In this document: piece after piece, positions 55,103 to 64,000 of the stretch
Layout: the number at the start of each line of letters is the position of its first letter
Position numbering within the stretch: position 1 is the stretch's first letter
From: Cubamyces lactineus
Lineage: Eukaryota; Basidiomycota; Agaricomycetes; Polyporales; Polyporaceae
Assembly: GCA_022376465.1 (NCBI GenBank)
Contig: JACDTU010000004.1
Coordinates: 1,550,001 to 1,614,000 of the forward strand
DNA length: 64,000 nucleotides
Direction: 5' to 3'
Position numbers and translations under genes: made by a program
Notes under the pieces: generated by a model
Seen by the model: the letters and a program-made list of their open reading frames with translations, nothing else
What the model was told of the DNA's origin: nothing
Databases searched by the model: none

Positions 55103-56410
55103 TTACCGAGTCTCGTTCACAGCAGCATCCTTTGACGCCACTTCTGCCGGAGCTGTGGTCGGGATCGGCGTTTCGCTGAGGGACGAAGGTCCCGGACGAG
55201 GAGGGGTAGGGCCATTTGCAGCTCTAGTGGGCGCTGGTGACGACGCACCAGATGCCACGCGCTGGTCGAGTGCCTTCAAAGCCATAGCCCTACGTATTGA
55301 TAAGCATGATACCACCCCTTGCTTGGATATACACTCACCGCCTCCTCTCGGCCTCGGCGCGAGCACCACCGGGCAATTGACTATAGCCAGCCTCCACATC
55401 GATGCTGCCGGTAGGGATTAAGTGGAATTTGGTTGCAAGTGTGTGTGCAGTGTTGGCTAAGAGCGTGATAGGAGTGCTGTTGGACATATATCAGGCTCCT
55501 GAACTTGGCACATTTTGTAATGCACTTACTGGATGAAGGGAGGGAACCAGTTGACGAAAGCAAACGTCTCGCTTCGGTCTCCATATGCGGGGCCACCACT
55601 CAGAACCTCGCCCGAGTTCTTCTTGTAGAACCGGAGCCAGATGTACGATACTAGCCAGCCGAACTGGATTACGATGAAGGGGCACTGGAACCCAATGAGG
55701 CACATCACAGTCGAGAATGTGACGTATGCCATGGGAAGGGTCTGTTTTCCTAGTAATTAGATTCCGCGACTACAGACCGACGGTAGTACGCACCTTCACT
55801 CGCGCCTTCAGGACACCGAAGAGCTGAACCTGGTGCTCAGGTATAATTTGTGTGAATGCAACAAGTACACCAATCTGGAGCGCCATCTGCCCGTGATAGG
55901 CTTGCTCATACCTAGAAGATGGGTCAATTGAGTGGGCACGCCAATCATGGAGGCTGAATCACATACAAGAAGTCCGGGTTCTTGAATACCATATACTCTA
56001 GCCAACAAAGCCCGACGGCGATGATATTGGAAACCGTGATGGTCACCGCGACAAACTTGAGAGTCTCTATCGCACCCCATAGTCTTTCGAGATACCGTAG
56101 AGAGGGAGGGATGACAACGAGAGAGAAGATGAGCTAACATCAATGTCAGCCATGGTAATTGTATCAGGAATCTTGAGATGCTCACTTCTATGATAGTACT
56201 CTCCACAAACGCGGAGGTCAACAGAGTCCACGGGTAGAAGATGCTTGATCCAGGTATGAGGATAAGCCATGAGAGGGCTGGTGTGTTGCTCCCCGTGAAC
56301 CTCAGGAAGTAGTAGAGGAAGGACAGCACGACTGTGGCGGCGGTGATAGCGCGAGTCGCAGGGGGTATTGAGGCTACGAACTGTAGCGGAGCAGAAGAGA
56401 GGATGGCCAT
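55103..56410 (-). CDS. TMEM115 homologue (rhomboid-like Golgi membrane protein, DUF1751)
   Basis: 324 aa. Exons: 56186-56410, 55967-56133, 55794-55911, 55530-55741, 55339-55404, 55103-55289. The N-terminal hydrophobic helices are PPATRAITAATVVLSFLYYF and IPGSSIFYPWTLLTSAFVES; PWTLLT-x-F-VE is the family signature. Next come FSLVVIPPSLRYLERLWGAI, YHGQMALQIGVLVAFTQIIP and FGWLVSYIWLRFYK. GDRSETFAFVNWFPPFI marks the end of the membrane domain. The C-terminal tail is cytosolic and Ser/Pro/Ala-rich. The rhomboid catalytic Ser/His pair is not apparent, as expected for this pseudoprotease. Animal TMEM115 is a Golgi protein needed for retrograde transport and reported to bind COG. It lies next to COG1 on the same strand. 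Confidence 0.9.
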
Positions 56411-56723
56411 GGTTCCAGCGCAGCAAAATCAAAGTATCATGCACTCGTGTACGTGAAGAAAGCTAGCAGTCCGAGAGTGAGATACGTCTCTGGAGAGAAG
56501 AAAAGGAGAGGCCGGGAGGAGGAGATGACCGCCTGAGCCTAGGAGAGCTTTCGGTCGTCTGCGGTCTGCCAGAGCGAGCCTGAGCCTGAGCGCGTCTCCG
56601 ACACCGAGTCTGCTCGAGTCCGACGCGTGCCAGGCGTGTCCGTCACGCCTCACTTCTCTCCTCAGTGCGTGTGACGCGTGACATCCTGCTTCATGACTTG
56701 AACGACCACCACGCCCACGGACG
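56411..56723. promoter_or_regulatory. Shared 313-bp divergent promoter
   Basis: Between the TMEM115-like (-) and FAM32A-like (+) starts. It contains both promoters; no TATA box seen. Confidence 0.5.
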
Positions 56724-57294
56724 ATGTCTTCGGACTACGACTTCCGTCCTGGTGGCTCACTCAAACTCAAGGGTGGGGTCACCGATGGAGGAATTGTGAA
56801 GAAGTAAGTGTCCTGCTTCACGTCTGCTTGCTGTCGCTTACGGACACAAAGGAAGAAGAAATCCAAGTCTAAAGACAAGGAGAAGGAGAAGGCAGCCTCT
56901 CCCGGCGAGGATAGAGTCAAGGCTCTCGAGCGCGCTATCAAAGAGGATGAAGCCAAGTCGGTCTCGCCTTCCGGCAGCGGTCGTAACTCTCCTGCTCTTG
57001 TGAGTTCAAGCTCCGGCGATCGAAAGACCGCCGCAGAGAAACGGTTCGAGGAAGTCCAGAGGAAGAGGGTATGTCTACGGTAATTCTATGAGGTCACACA
57101 TGATGACACCTGGTATAGCTTGCGGAGAAAGTTGCAAGGTTGGCAACGAAGACACACAAGGACCGCGTGAACGAGTTCAACTCGAAGCTGGAGGCACTGA
57201 GCGAGCACCATGACATTCCCAAGGTATGTTTCATCCTCGGACAACGTTATCCAGTGTCTCACTTACGTATCGTATCTAGGTTGGACCAGGCTAA
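56724..57294 (+). CDS. FAM32A-like nuclear protein
   Basis: 138 aa. Exons: 56724-56803, 56852-57068, 57119-57223, 57280-57294 (15 nt). The N-terminus MSSDYDFRPGGSLKLKGG is typical (animal FAM32A has a similar YE...GGxLKLKG start). A Lys-rich stretch follows, then the conserved C-terminal helix TAAEKRFEEVQRKR, continuing across an intron as LAEKVARLATKTHKDRVNEF and NSKLEALSEHHDIPKVGPG. The VGPG ending, encoded by the tiny last exon, is characteristic of the family. Human FAM32A is a component of catalytic spliceosomes that helps 3' splice-site use; a related role here is inferred only. Highly charged, probably nuclear. Confidence 0.9.
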
Positions 57295-57600
57295 GATCAC
57301 CCGTGTCTTGTACATGCTGTCGTTGTGTATTCCGTACTCTAGTTGCAATTGGATCCCATTATTGCGATACGCCTAGTCACAATGCGTTCTTTGTATCATA
57401 AATCGGGTTGCCACCCCCGCGGAGTTGAATCTAGGATATGCTTTTGAGCTTGATATCTGCTCTGTTGCGTTGTATTTGTCCGATAGATATGACGGAATAA
57501 GAATATGTGGGTACTATAAACGTGACCACCCGCCGCGCCAGTCCGTGCCTCGCCTCAACTCTCACTCGTCCATGCACCTTCTCTCTCTACCACACTCACT
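57295..57600. other. Tandem spacer upstream of the DDT/WHIM gene
   Basis: 306 nt; it contains the candidate TATA box noted separately. No gene. Confidence 0.5.
57515..57520 (+). promoter_or_regulatory. TATAAA element upstream of the DDT/WHIM gene
   Basis: Lies about 85 nt before the ATG at 57601, with a pyrimidine-rich stretch (57550-57600) between. It is a plausible core-promoter position and only a motif match. Confidence 0.35.
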
Positions 57601-59807
57601 ATGAAGCCTTCCCCACCTGAACCTACCGAGAAAAAGGGGCACATATGTCCACCCTCAAACGCGAAGCATCCTTCAGACCGTTGGGAGTCGCTCTTTGTAT
57701 ATGGCTTCATATGCCGCTTTACGCAGCTGCGGGGAAAGGTCGAAGGGCTCAATTCACCCATGGAGTACGTCCCATCGTCTTGATATGATGCCGAACTACC
57801 TGAATTGACAGTATGGATGTCGGTTGGTAGTTTCGAGGAGGCGCTGTTGTCGCCAGAACCCAATCCAATAATGACGCAGATACTCGCGCGATTTATACTC
57901 AATCTGCGACCAGGGACGCGTAATTTGAGGTGCGCATGGCTTCAACATGCCGTTTGACTCGTGAAACACGTTGAACCGACGTGGCATTGTTCCTAGCTCG
58001 GATGTGATATCATCCACTGTGGCGGGTGTGCTGCAGGAGTACTTCAAGACAACTGAACGCACTGTCTTTTGGGATGACACGCTCAAAGCCAACGTAGATC
58101 CCTTCCAAGACATGCCAGGAGGGTTCTTTGCTGCGGATTGGGACATGAAGGTACGTTCTTCTAAATTCCGGCTCTCCCGTGCGGCGCTCCATCGCCACGA
58201 CCTCCCCCACAGCTCAAGATACTACGCCAATTGGTGGAGCTGCAGCTTTGCCACAGTCAACAGATCAAGGCAATTATTGACCGTGCATGGGGTGTCGTAC
58301 ACAACAAGCACAAGAAGATCGAAATGTCGGCACTACCTCCTCCCCCCGGCGATCCCCAAAGTCAAGAGCGACTACAATTGGTCCCTCTTGGGCAGGACAA
58401 AGACCGGAAACGATACTGGGTTATTGACGGTGAGTGTTGCTGTCGTTCGACTGTTTTTGATGTTTGCGGGTGTTTGCAATACATGCGGTCCAGGATCGTA
58501 TCGGATTGCCGGCACTTTGCGGTTTGCGGTCATGCATATGCGTTTCAATGCCCTTTCTTACTTGTCGGTCTATCCTGGTAGACTCGCCCAGAGTGTATAT
58601 GTCGACAAATCCTTGGAAGATCACCGCAACGTTCCAAACGATTGCCTCGACCCGGGACGAGTATATCGCAGTTGTGGAAAAGGTGAAGGAAAACGCACCA
58701 CCCGAAACCAGACCTGGGGAGCGTAGATCAAAGCTTGAGACCGCCCATCTTGCACTCCTCAAGGCTTTGGAGGACAGAATCGAAATTATTGACAACGAAC
58801 TAGCGGTGAGTTTTCGGCTTTCTGCAGCGCCATAGGTTGTGCAGTCGCCCCTGCACCCAACGGCTACGCTCCCCCTGCATGAACCGATGCGTTGGCTGGG
58901 GATTTCCCTGTAGACACGTGACTGACCGTTTCTGCCAGAGAATTCAAAGGGCACAACGCAAGCTTCAACAAAGGAATTTACTGATTGCGTCAGCGGAGCT
59001 GAGAGAAACACGGACGCGCCGTCGGACAAACCGCCCGGATTACGCCTATCTGAACGGTCCACAGAGCGAAGTACGTTATCTTCACCCCTTTACAATGACC
59101 GCTTGTTGACCACGGCTTCACAGGATGAGGCAGACGAGTATACGTACCAATCACAGGATCAGGAAGACGACGATTATGAAGACCAGATGGACGTCGATGA
59201 CCTGGAAAATCCCGGTCCTCGCCGACGGGCTACAGCGAGTACTCGACGATCCACACGGACATCTGCTGCAAACGGCAATTCTAAGGGTGCCCACGATGAC
59301 TGGGCTGATTGGCGAGGAGAGCGCCGCTCGACGCGACTTGGGGCACCTACCGACATGCAACTAGACGGCCCTCCACCGCCGAAGCGGGCGAGGACAGATG
59401 ACAGCGCCGTTAGTGGGAACTCTGGTGATACGTCTGGGCAGTCAGGGAAGGCTAACGGCAGCCTGAAGGTCAAAGTCAATGGCGCAGCTGCGATGAAGCC
59501 AACGGAGATGGCTGTAGAGACGGTCGCAGGCAAGAAAAAGAGCAAGTTCTGGTACTACGCGGTCGAGCCTATCCCCGGGCCTCCCGCTGCCAACGGTGCG
59601 GCTCCAGTGTCAAACGGTCCTTCACCACATGGAGGCGGAAAAGAGCCACCGGATGGGATGTCGGATGGACCTCTCGAGAACGGGGGTCGATACCCGTCGA
59701 CCACGCCGTCCGCATCCGCCTCGGCGTCTGCTTCTAATGCCGACGATCTCTACGAAAGGAGCATCGGCGGCAGCTTATCACCAGCGGAGAGCGGTGACGA
59801 GTCATGA
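57601..59807 (+). CDS. DDT/WHIM-domain chromatin protein
   Basis: 557 aa. Exons: 57601-57764, 57831-57929, 57997-58150, 58213-58429, 58582-58805, 58939-59070, 59124-59807. A DDT-like helical region spans about residues 25-90: RWESLFVYGFICRFTQLRGK, SPMDFEEALLSPEP and ILARFILNLRP. Residues about 90-230 include FAADWDMKLKILRQLVELQ and the WHIM/D-TOX-like motif LGQDKDRKRYWVIDDSPRVY. Then come a charged coiled coil (IQRAQRKLQQRNLLIASAEL), basic and acidic patches and a low-complexity Ser/Ala/Gly/Pro tail with a KKKSKFWYYAVEPIPGP segment. The domain pair occurs in ISWI-associated Acf1/Itc1/BAZ-type proteins, so it is likely nuclear and chromatin-remodelling related; the partner is unknown. The tail has an (Ala-Ser)n tract near its end. 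Confidence 0.8.
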
Positions 59808-60276
59808 GCGGTCAACGGTCTGTTCGTCTTGTCTTGCTTACACCGTCCTGTTCTTGCAACTCTGCCAACGCTCTCTGTCTTCCACGCTAGCATCTTCACA
59901 GCTTCGGTCCTTTCTCCTTCGCCATCGACGTCATTCACGCATACTCAGCTCTGAATCAGCACGCACCATCTATTCCTATTGTCATGTAATCGCAGCACCT
60001 ACGTAGACTCAGTGTTCTCAGGGTATCATACCAGTTAGTCGCGTTCTACGCTATGATAAAGCCGTCCGCTCGCGCGGCCGCCATGAGTGAACCGCCAGGA
60101 CTTGTATCCGTGACAAAGTGAATGGCCATGACTGGACGAGCCTCGGTGCAAGCCCATGAGCGCACGTGCGGCAATTGCCGGGCACGACTGAGCGAGAAAG
60201 CCGTTTGGGGAAACTTACAGCGCGCGAGCGAATTCCGTCCCCTCGTCTCTGACTTCTCACCTCCACCTCTCACTGG
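59808..60276. other. Intergenic region
   Basis: 469 nt between DDT/WHIM stop and intermediate-peptidase start on the same strand. No gene seen; it holds the peptidase promoter. Confidence 0.5.
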
Positions 60277-62765
60277 ATGCTCGCGAACGCAGCCAGGCAT
60301 GCGTTCTCTAGGCCAACTTCACTGTCTCTCCTCTTTCGCGGCTGTCTTCGCGCGACGAAGCGGCTGGGCAAAGTAGCGGTGGCCTCGCGTTCAGCCACAA
60401 CTTCAGCAATTCAGCCAGCTTCGGTCGACGACGTAAACCTCATCGCATTCTTCGACTACCCTCAGGCCCCACAGAAGGTTACGACCCCTACCGGTCTCTT
60501 TGGGCACCGCGCCCTCACTACGCCGGCCGCATTCAATGCTCTCGCCGACTCTACCCTTCGACGCGCGCAATTGCTGACGGAGCGCATCCTCCGCGCGCGG
60601 GAGTCTCGGGACGAGCTGTTCAAAGTTGTGAAGAACCTGGATAGGCTGAGCGACATGTTGTGCGGCGTTATAGACCTCGCGGAGCTTCTCCGGAACGCAC
60701 ATCCTGACCCTATCTGGGTCCAGAGCGCCGACGAAGTGTACGAGAAGTTATGCGAGTTTATGAATGTTCTGAACACAAATGTCGGCTTGTACGAGGTGCG
60801 CACCCACTCTTTGCATACATATGTCAGAACACTAAATTCCGAACATGCAGGTCTTGGGTGCTGTCCTCTCTGACTTGGAGGTCGTGGAGTCTCTCACTCA
60901 AGAAGCTCGGCAAACTGCCCAGACTTTCTGGCGCGACTTCGAGAAGTCAGGCATACATCTTCCTCCAGCACAACGAGAACGTTTTGTGGCGCTGTCGACA
61001 GAAATTATGATACTTGGGCGTCAGTTCCTCAACGAGACTGTTGCCCCACGGCCTCCAGCAAGAATCCAGTTTTCCGAGTTGCAAGGAGTGAAGGACTTGG
61101 GTATGGGGGCGCGACTACGGCTCCAGGCACAAGTTACCAAGCGCGATCTTCTCGTATACCCTGGTTCTCTACAGGCACAGATGATTATGCGTTCTGCACC
61201 GGCGGAGGAGCCTCGCAGGAAGGTCTACATGGCAACAAATTCTAGCACGCCCGCACAGATCGATCTACTAGAAAGACTTCTTCGCACCCGCGGCGAACTT
61301 GCCAGCTTGGTGGGACAGGAGAGTTATGCTCATATGACGCTGACGGACAAGATGGCGAAGTCACCAGGTAAAGAGCAATACTGTATACTGCGTTCATAGC
61401 GCCCTGACGACAGCCTAGAGAATGTCCGGCATTTCCTCGATGCTTTGATGACGCATACCCGACCATATGCTCGCCGCGCTCTGCGCGCGCTGAGTATGCG
61501 CAAGCAAGCTCACCAACAAACCTCCTCATTTCCGGTAATCCAACCCTGGGATAGGGATTACTACTGCCCGCCAGAGCCTCCCGCACCTCCCGTCTCCTTG
61601 CCCCCCCTCACTCTGGGAACCGTCTTCATGGCTTTATCCCGGCTTTTCCAGGCGCTCTACGGGATCACTCTGCGTTTATCGGAATCATGTCCTGGCGAAG
61701 TTTGGCACACAGACGTGCGCAAGCTGGAGGTTGTTGACGAGGAACGCGGCGTGCTGGGCTGGATCTATGCAGATCTTTTCTCCCGCGCAGGCAAGCCGGG
61801 CGGCGCAGCCCATTATACTGTCCGCTGCTCGCGGCGGACGGATGACGACGACGGCGAGGCCGACCTGAAGGCCAGCTCTGATAGTGATCGAGCGGCCATA
61901 CAAATGTCGCGCGACTTCGATGCCGAGAAACACATCCGACTACCCAGTCTTGGACAGACGTTTCAGCTTCCTGTGGTTGTACTACTTTGCGAATTTCAAC
62001 GACCCACAGCAGTCCATAGACCTGCTCTTCTGGAATGGCATGAAGTCTTGACGCTCTTCCATGAGATGGGACATGCGCTGCATTGTGCGTCTATAGCATC
62101 TGGAACTGACCGTCAATACTCACTATCTCGTAGCTATGATCGGCAGGACTGAGTATCAAAACGTATCCGGCACTCGTTGCGCTACCGATTTCGTCGAACT
62201 CCCATCCATCTTGATGGAGCATTTCTTGACCTCCCCGGTTGTTCTGGGTCTCTTCGATCCGCAAGGATCCCTCCCGGCCCACCACAAAGGCGACTATCAT
62301 GAAGATCCATGCCGCTCCATCGACACCTACACGCAGATCCTCCTTGCAATACTTGACCAAGTGTATCACTCTCGAACGGTACTGTCCGAAGGCTTCGATT
62401 CTACGGCAGCGCTAGCAGAGCTGTATCGCACGCAAGGGCTCATCCCGTACGTGGACGGTACCTCGTGGCAAACACAATTCGGTCATCTTTTCGGGTATGG
62501 CGCGACATATTATTCATATCTGTTCGACCGTGCGATCGCTTCTCGAGTATGGCGTAACCTTTTCGCTAGCGATCCCTTGAACAGGGCCGTAGGAGAACGA
62601 TACAAAGCCGAAGTGTTACGCTATGGAGGTGCTAGGGATCCATGGGAGATGGTAGCAAAGCTTCTGTCCTTACCGCATCTGCAAAAGGGCGACGGAGAGG
62701 CGATGTCGGAAGTTGGCAGATGGAGAATAGAGGATGATATCGCCATGCCCGCTGGAAGGCATTGA
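60277..62765 (+). CDS. OCT1: Mitochondrial intermediate peptidase (M3 metallopeptidase)
   Basis: 777 aa, typical length. Exons: 60277-60795, 60851-61367, 61419-62084, 62134-62765. The N-terminus [20 protein letters not shown] with many Arg/Lys/Ser and no acids is a mitochondrial presequence. [20 protein letters not shown] is the conserved start of the mature enzyme. The zinc-binding HEMGH is at residues 560-564 ([12 protein letters not shown]), split from [20 protein letters not shown] by an intron, and the third ligand lies in [10 protein letters not shown]. It removes an octapeptide from precursors already cut by the matrix processing peptidase. The long loop after [11 protein letters not shown] and the Asp-rich insert near [12 protein letters not shown] are usual for fungal forms. 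Confidence 0.93.
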
Positions 62766-63221
62766 AGTGTTACGTTGAGTGGTGTATGTACATAACACCG
62801 TTACCACCGGACGTCGAGACGCTACCTTAGCATTATCCCTTCGAATAGGAGAGGTCATGACTGTAAACGGGTTTACTAGATCCAGTTCGAACCGAACCCC
62901 GTGCCAATGCTCTGGAAATAGAAGAGCGACGGCGGCGACCGTGACGGTATGTTGCCTACTCCGTGGAATACGTGAGGATGATGATATACATGTACTCATA
63001 CGACATAGTATACATAACATGTAGCGATCCAGTAACATAGGGAATAATGATACACAAAGCAGCGATAGCAAGAACGAGCCCGACGATGAAACGTTGTAAG
63101 CAAAACAAAGCGATGGTTTCAAAGCATGAACGGAAACGACCCGAATAATAGACAAATGTGCTAGCCAAGCGAGGAACTTGTAGGAAAAGCTGGGGTGGGG
63201 TGGATGGGGCCACGATCAACG
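62766..63221. other. Convergent 3' intergenic region
   Basis: 456 nt between the peptidase stop (+) and the edge gene's stop (-). No gene seen. Confidence 0.5.
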
Positions 63222-64000
63222 CTACGACGACGCAGCGAGAGGCGCCAGGATCGATATGTAATCCGTGGAGGCCTCGAGCATAGACTCCCAAGATAACACA
63301 TCACTATGCCATACGGGCCATATCGGCGACCGCTCGTCCCAAGACTTTGTATGTGCGATACCAGGTCCCGGGGCAACGGTGGGAAGCCTCGATGACAATG
63401 ACGGAGGGGTGGCAATTGGTGATCCGGTGTCGCTGTCAGAAGCACTGGACGACAGAGAACTTATCGAAGACATTCTGGGGAGAGAAAGCCCGCGGGTCGA
63501 CACGGAATCCCGAGGATAGAGCACGTGTGTAGGGGGATGCTTGGGTACACGGCGAGGTAGCGCACGCTTCATGCGTTGAGTTGGGCCTCTGTGGACTCGG
63601 ACGCTACAATCCGGGCTCGCGTCGGAGCAAGAGCGCCTTGTTACTGAAGGGTGATCGGAAAGGGGAGATATAGACGAGGGTGCAGCGTTGACATGCGCCG
63701 AGATACGGGCAGAGCTGGGGAACCTTCGACGGGGTGGAATGCAAGCGGGATGTGGTGCCTTGGGACATCGCGTGACGAATCCGATGCAGCAAAATGTACC
63801 GGCTGATTGAGCCCCAGGATGCTGTTGCTGCTTAGACGACGTCTCGTCGGATATCTTCATCCTTGCCATGGATTCGATTACTTCAGAGATGTCAACATGC
63901 GTTTCTTGGATACCTCGGATCTGTTTTCGATGCGGCCAGGGTGTGGAGAACTGCTCCTGACTCGAGTTGACGGGGAATGGATCATACGAACACAACGGAG
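63222..64000 (-). CDS. Unrecognised Ser/Pro-rich protein, 5'-partial at window edge
   Basis: At least 258 codons in one open frame, entering from the right edge and ending at 63222-63224. There is no ATG at the edge itself; the first in-frame ATG inside encodes MARMKISDETSSK, but upstream sequence (FSTPWPHRKQIRGIQETHVD) looks coding. A Cys-containing patch (GTFCCIGFVTRC) is followed by basic Ser/Pro/Arg-rich sequence, then SLSSSASDSDTGSPIATPPS, and ends SWESMLEASTDYISILAPLA. I do not recognise a family. It could be the disordered C-terminal part of a regulatory protein. Codon quality is acceptable but not strong, and a further intron is possible. Confidence 0.5.
   Translation of the reverse strand, partial: PLCSYDPFPVNSSQEQFSTPWPHRKQIRGIQETHVDISEVIESMARMKISDETSSKQQQHPGAQSAGTFCCIGFVTRCPKAPHPACIPPRRRFPSSARISAHVNAAPSSISPLSDHPSVTRRSCSDASPDCSVRVHRGPTQRMKRALPRRVPKHPPTHVLYPRDSVSTRGLSLPRMSSISSLSSSASDSDTGSPIATPPSLSSRLPTVAPGPGIAHTKSWDERSPIWPVWHSDVLSWESMLEASTDYISILAPLAASS

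Noticed and set aside
1..64000. CRISPR arrays, insertion sequences, terminal inverted repeats, LTRs, viral genes
   Set aside because: No regularly spaced repeats, no transposase or reverse-transcriptase motifs and no long direct or inverted repeats were noticed by eye. A self-alignment would be needed to exclude weak ones.

Overview
The window is nuclear DNA of a filamentous basidiomycete, most likely an Agaricomycete; a polypore-type genome is a guess. The evidence is many short GT-AG introns (mostly 45-70 nt, two of them GC-AG), very small exons, GC-rich coding DNA, short intergenic gaps, and Agaricomycete-type protein families. There are no bacterial operons, CRISPR arrays, rRNA genes or recognisable intact transposons. 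Most coding regions below were rebuilt by splicing exons by eye. For each multi-exon model the exon lengths were checked to keep one reading frame.

Layout, left to right: Zn2Cys6 transcription factor (-, runs off the left edge); Yop1/REEP ER-shaping protein (+); membrane-anchored heparinase II/III-like lyase (-); homeodomain protein (-); F-box protein (-); a 2.6 kb gene-poor block; PB1-domain protein (-); 12-exon xylose-reductase-like aldo-keto reductase (-) divergent from a ketopantoate-reductase-like gene (+); two tandem FBXO21-like F-box/YccV paralogues (-); an O-fucosyltransferase-like gene (-) divergent from a GDP-fucose-transporter-like gene (+); a second gene-poor block of 2.4 kb; an HxxxD acyltransferase (+); an F-box/LRR-like protein (-); an Rsc9/ARID2-like chromatin subunit (+); an ARMH3-like Golgi protein with an in-frame TGA (+); mitochondrial glycine decarboxylase P-protein (+); a PPR protein (-) divergent from Sec61 gamma (+); a 13-exon seven-TM receptor-like protein (-); COG1 (-) followed on the same strand by TMEM115 (-); FAM32A (+); a DDT/WHIM chromatin protein (+); mitochondrial intermediate peptidase (+); and the 3' part of an unrecognised gene (-) at the right edge.

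Most genes are housekeeping. Three functional groupings stand out. The divergent O-fucosyltransferase/GDP-fucose-transporter pair could be a two-gene fucosylation module. COG1 next to TMEM115, with ARMH3 and Sec61 gamma nearby, makes a local group of ER/Golgi trafficking genes. P-protein, PPR protein and intermediate peptidase are mitochondrial. I found no obvious new defence or secondary-metabolite system. The unusual signals are gene-structural: an 8-nt micro-exon that supplies the first zinc ligand of a transcription factor, an 11-nt micro-exon, two GC-AG introns, a frame-neutral 60-nt intron, a 39-nt intron, and a premature TGA in an otherwise intact gene.
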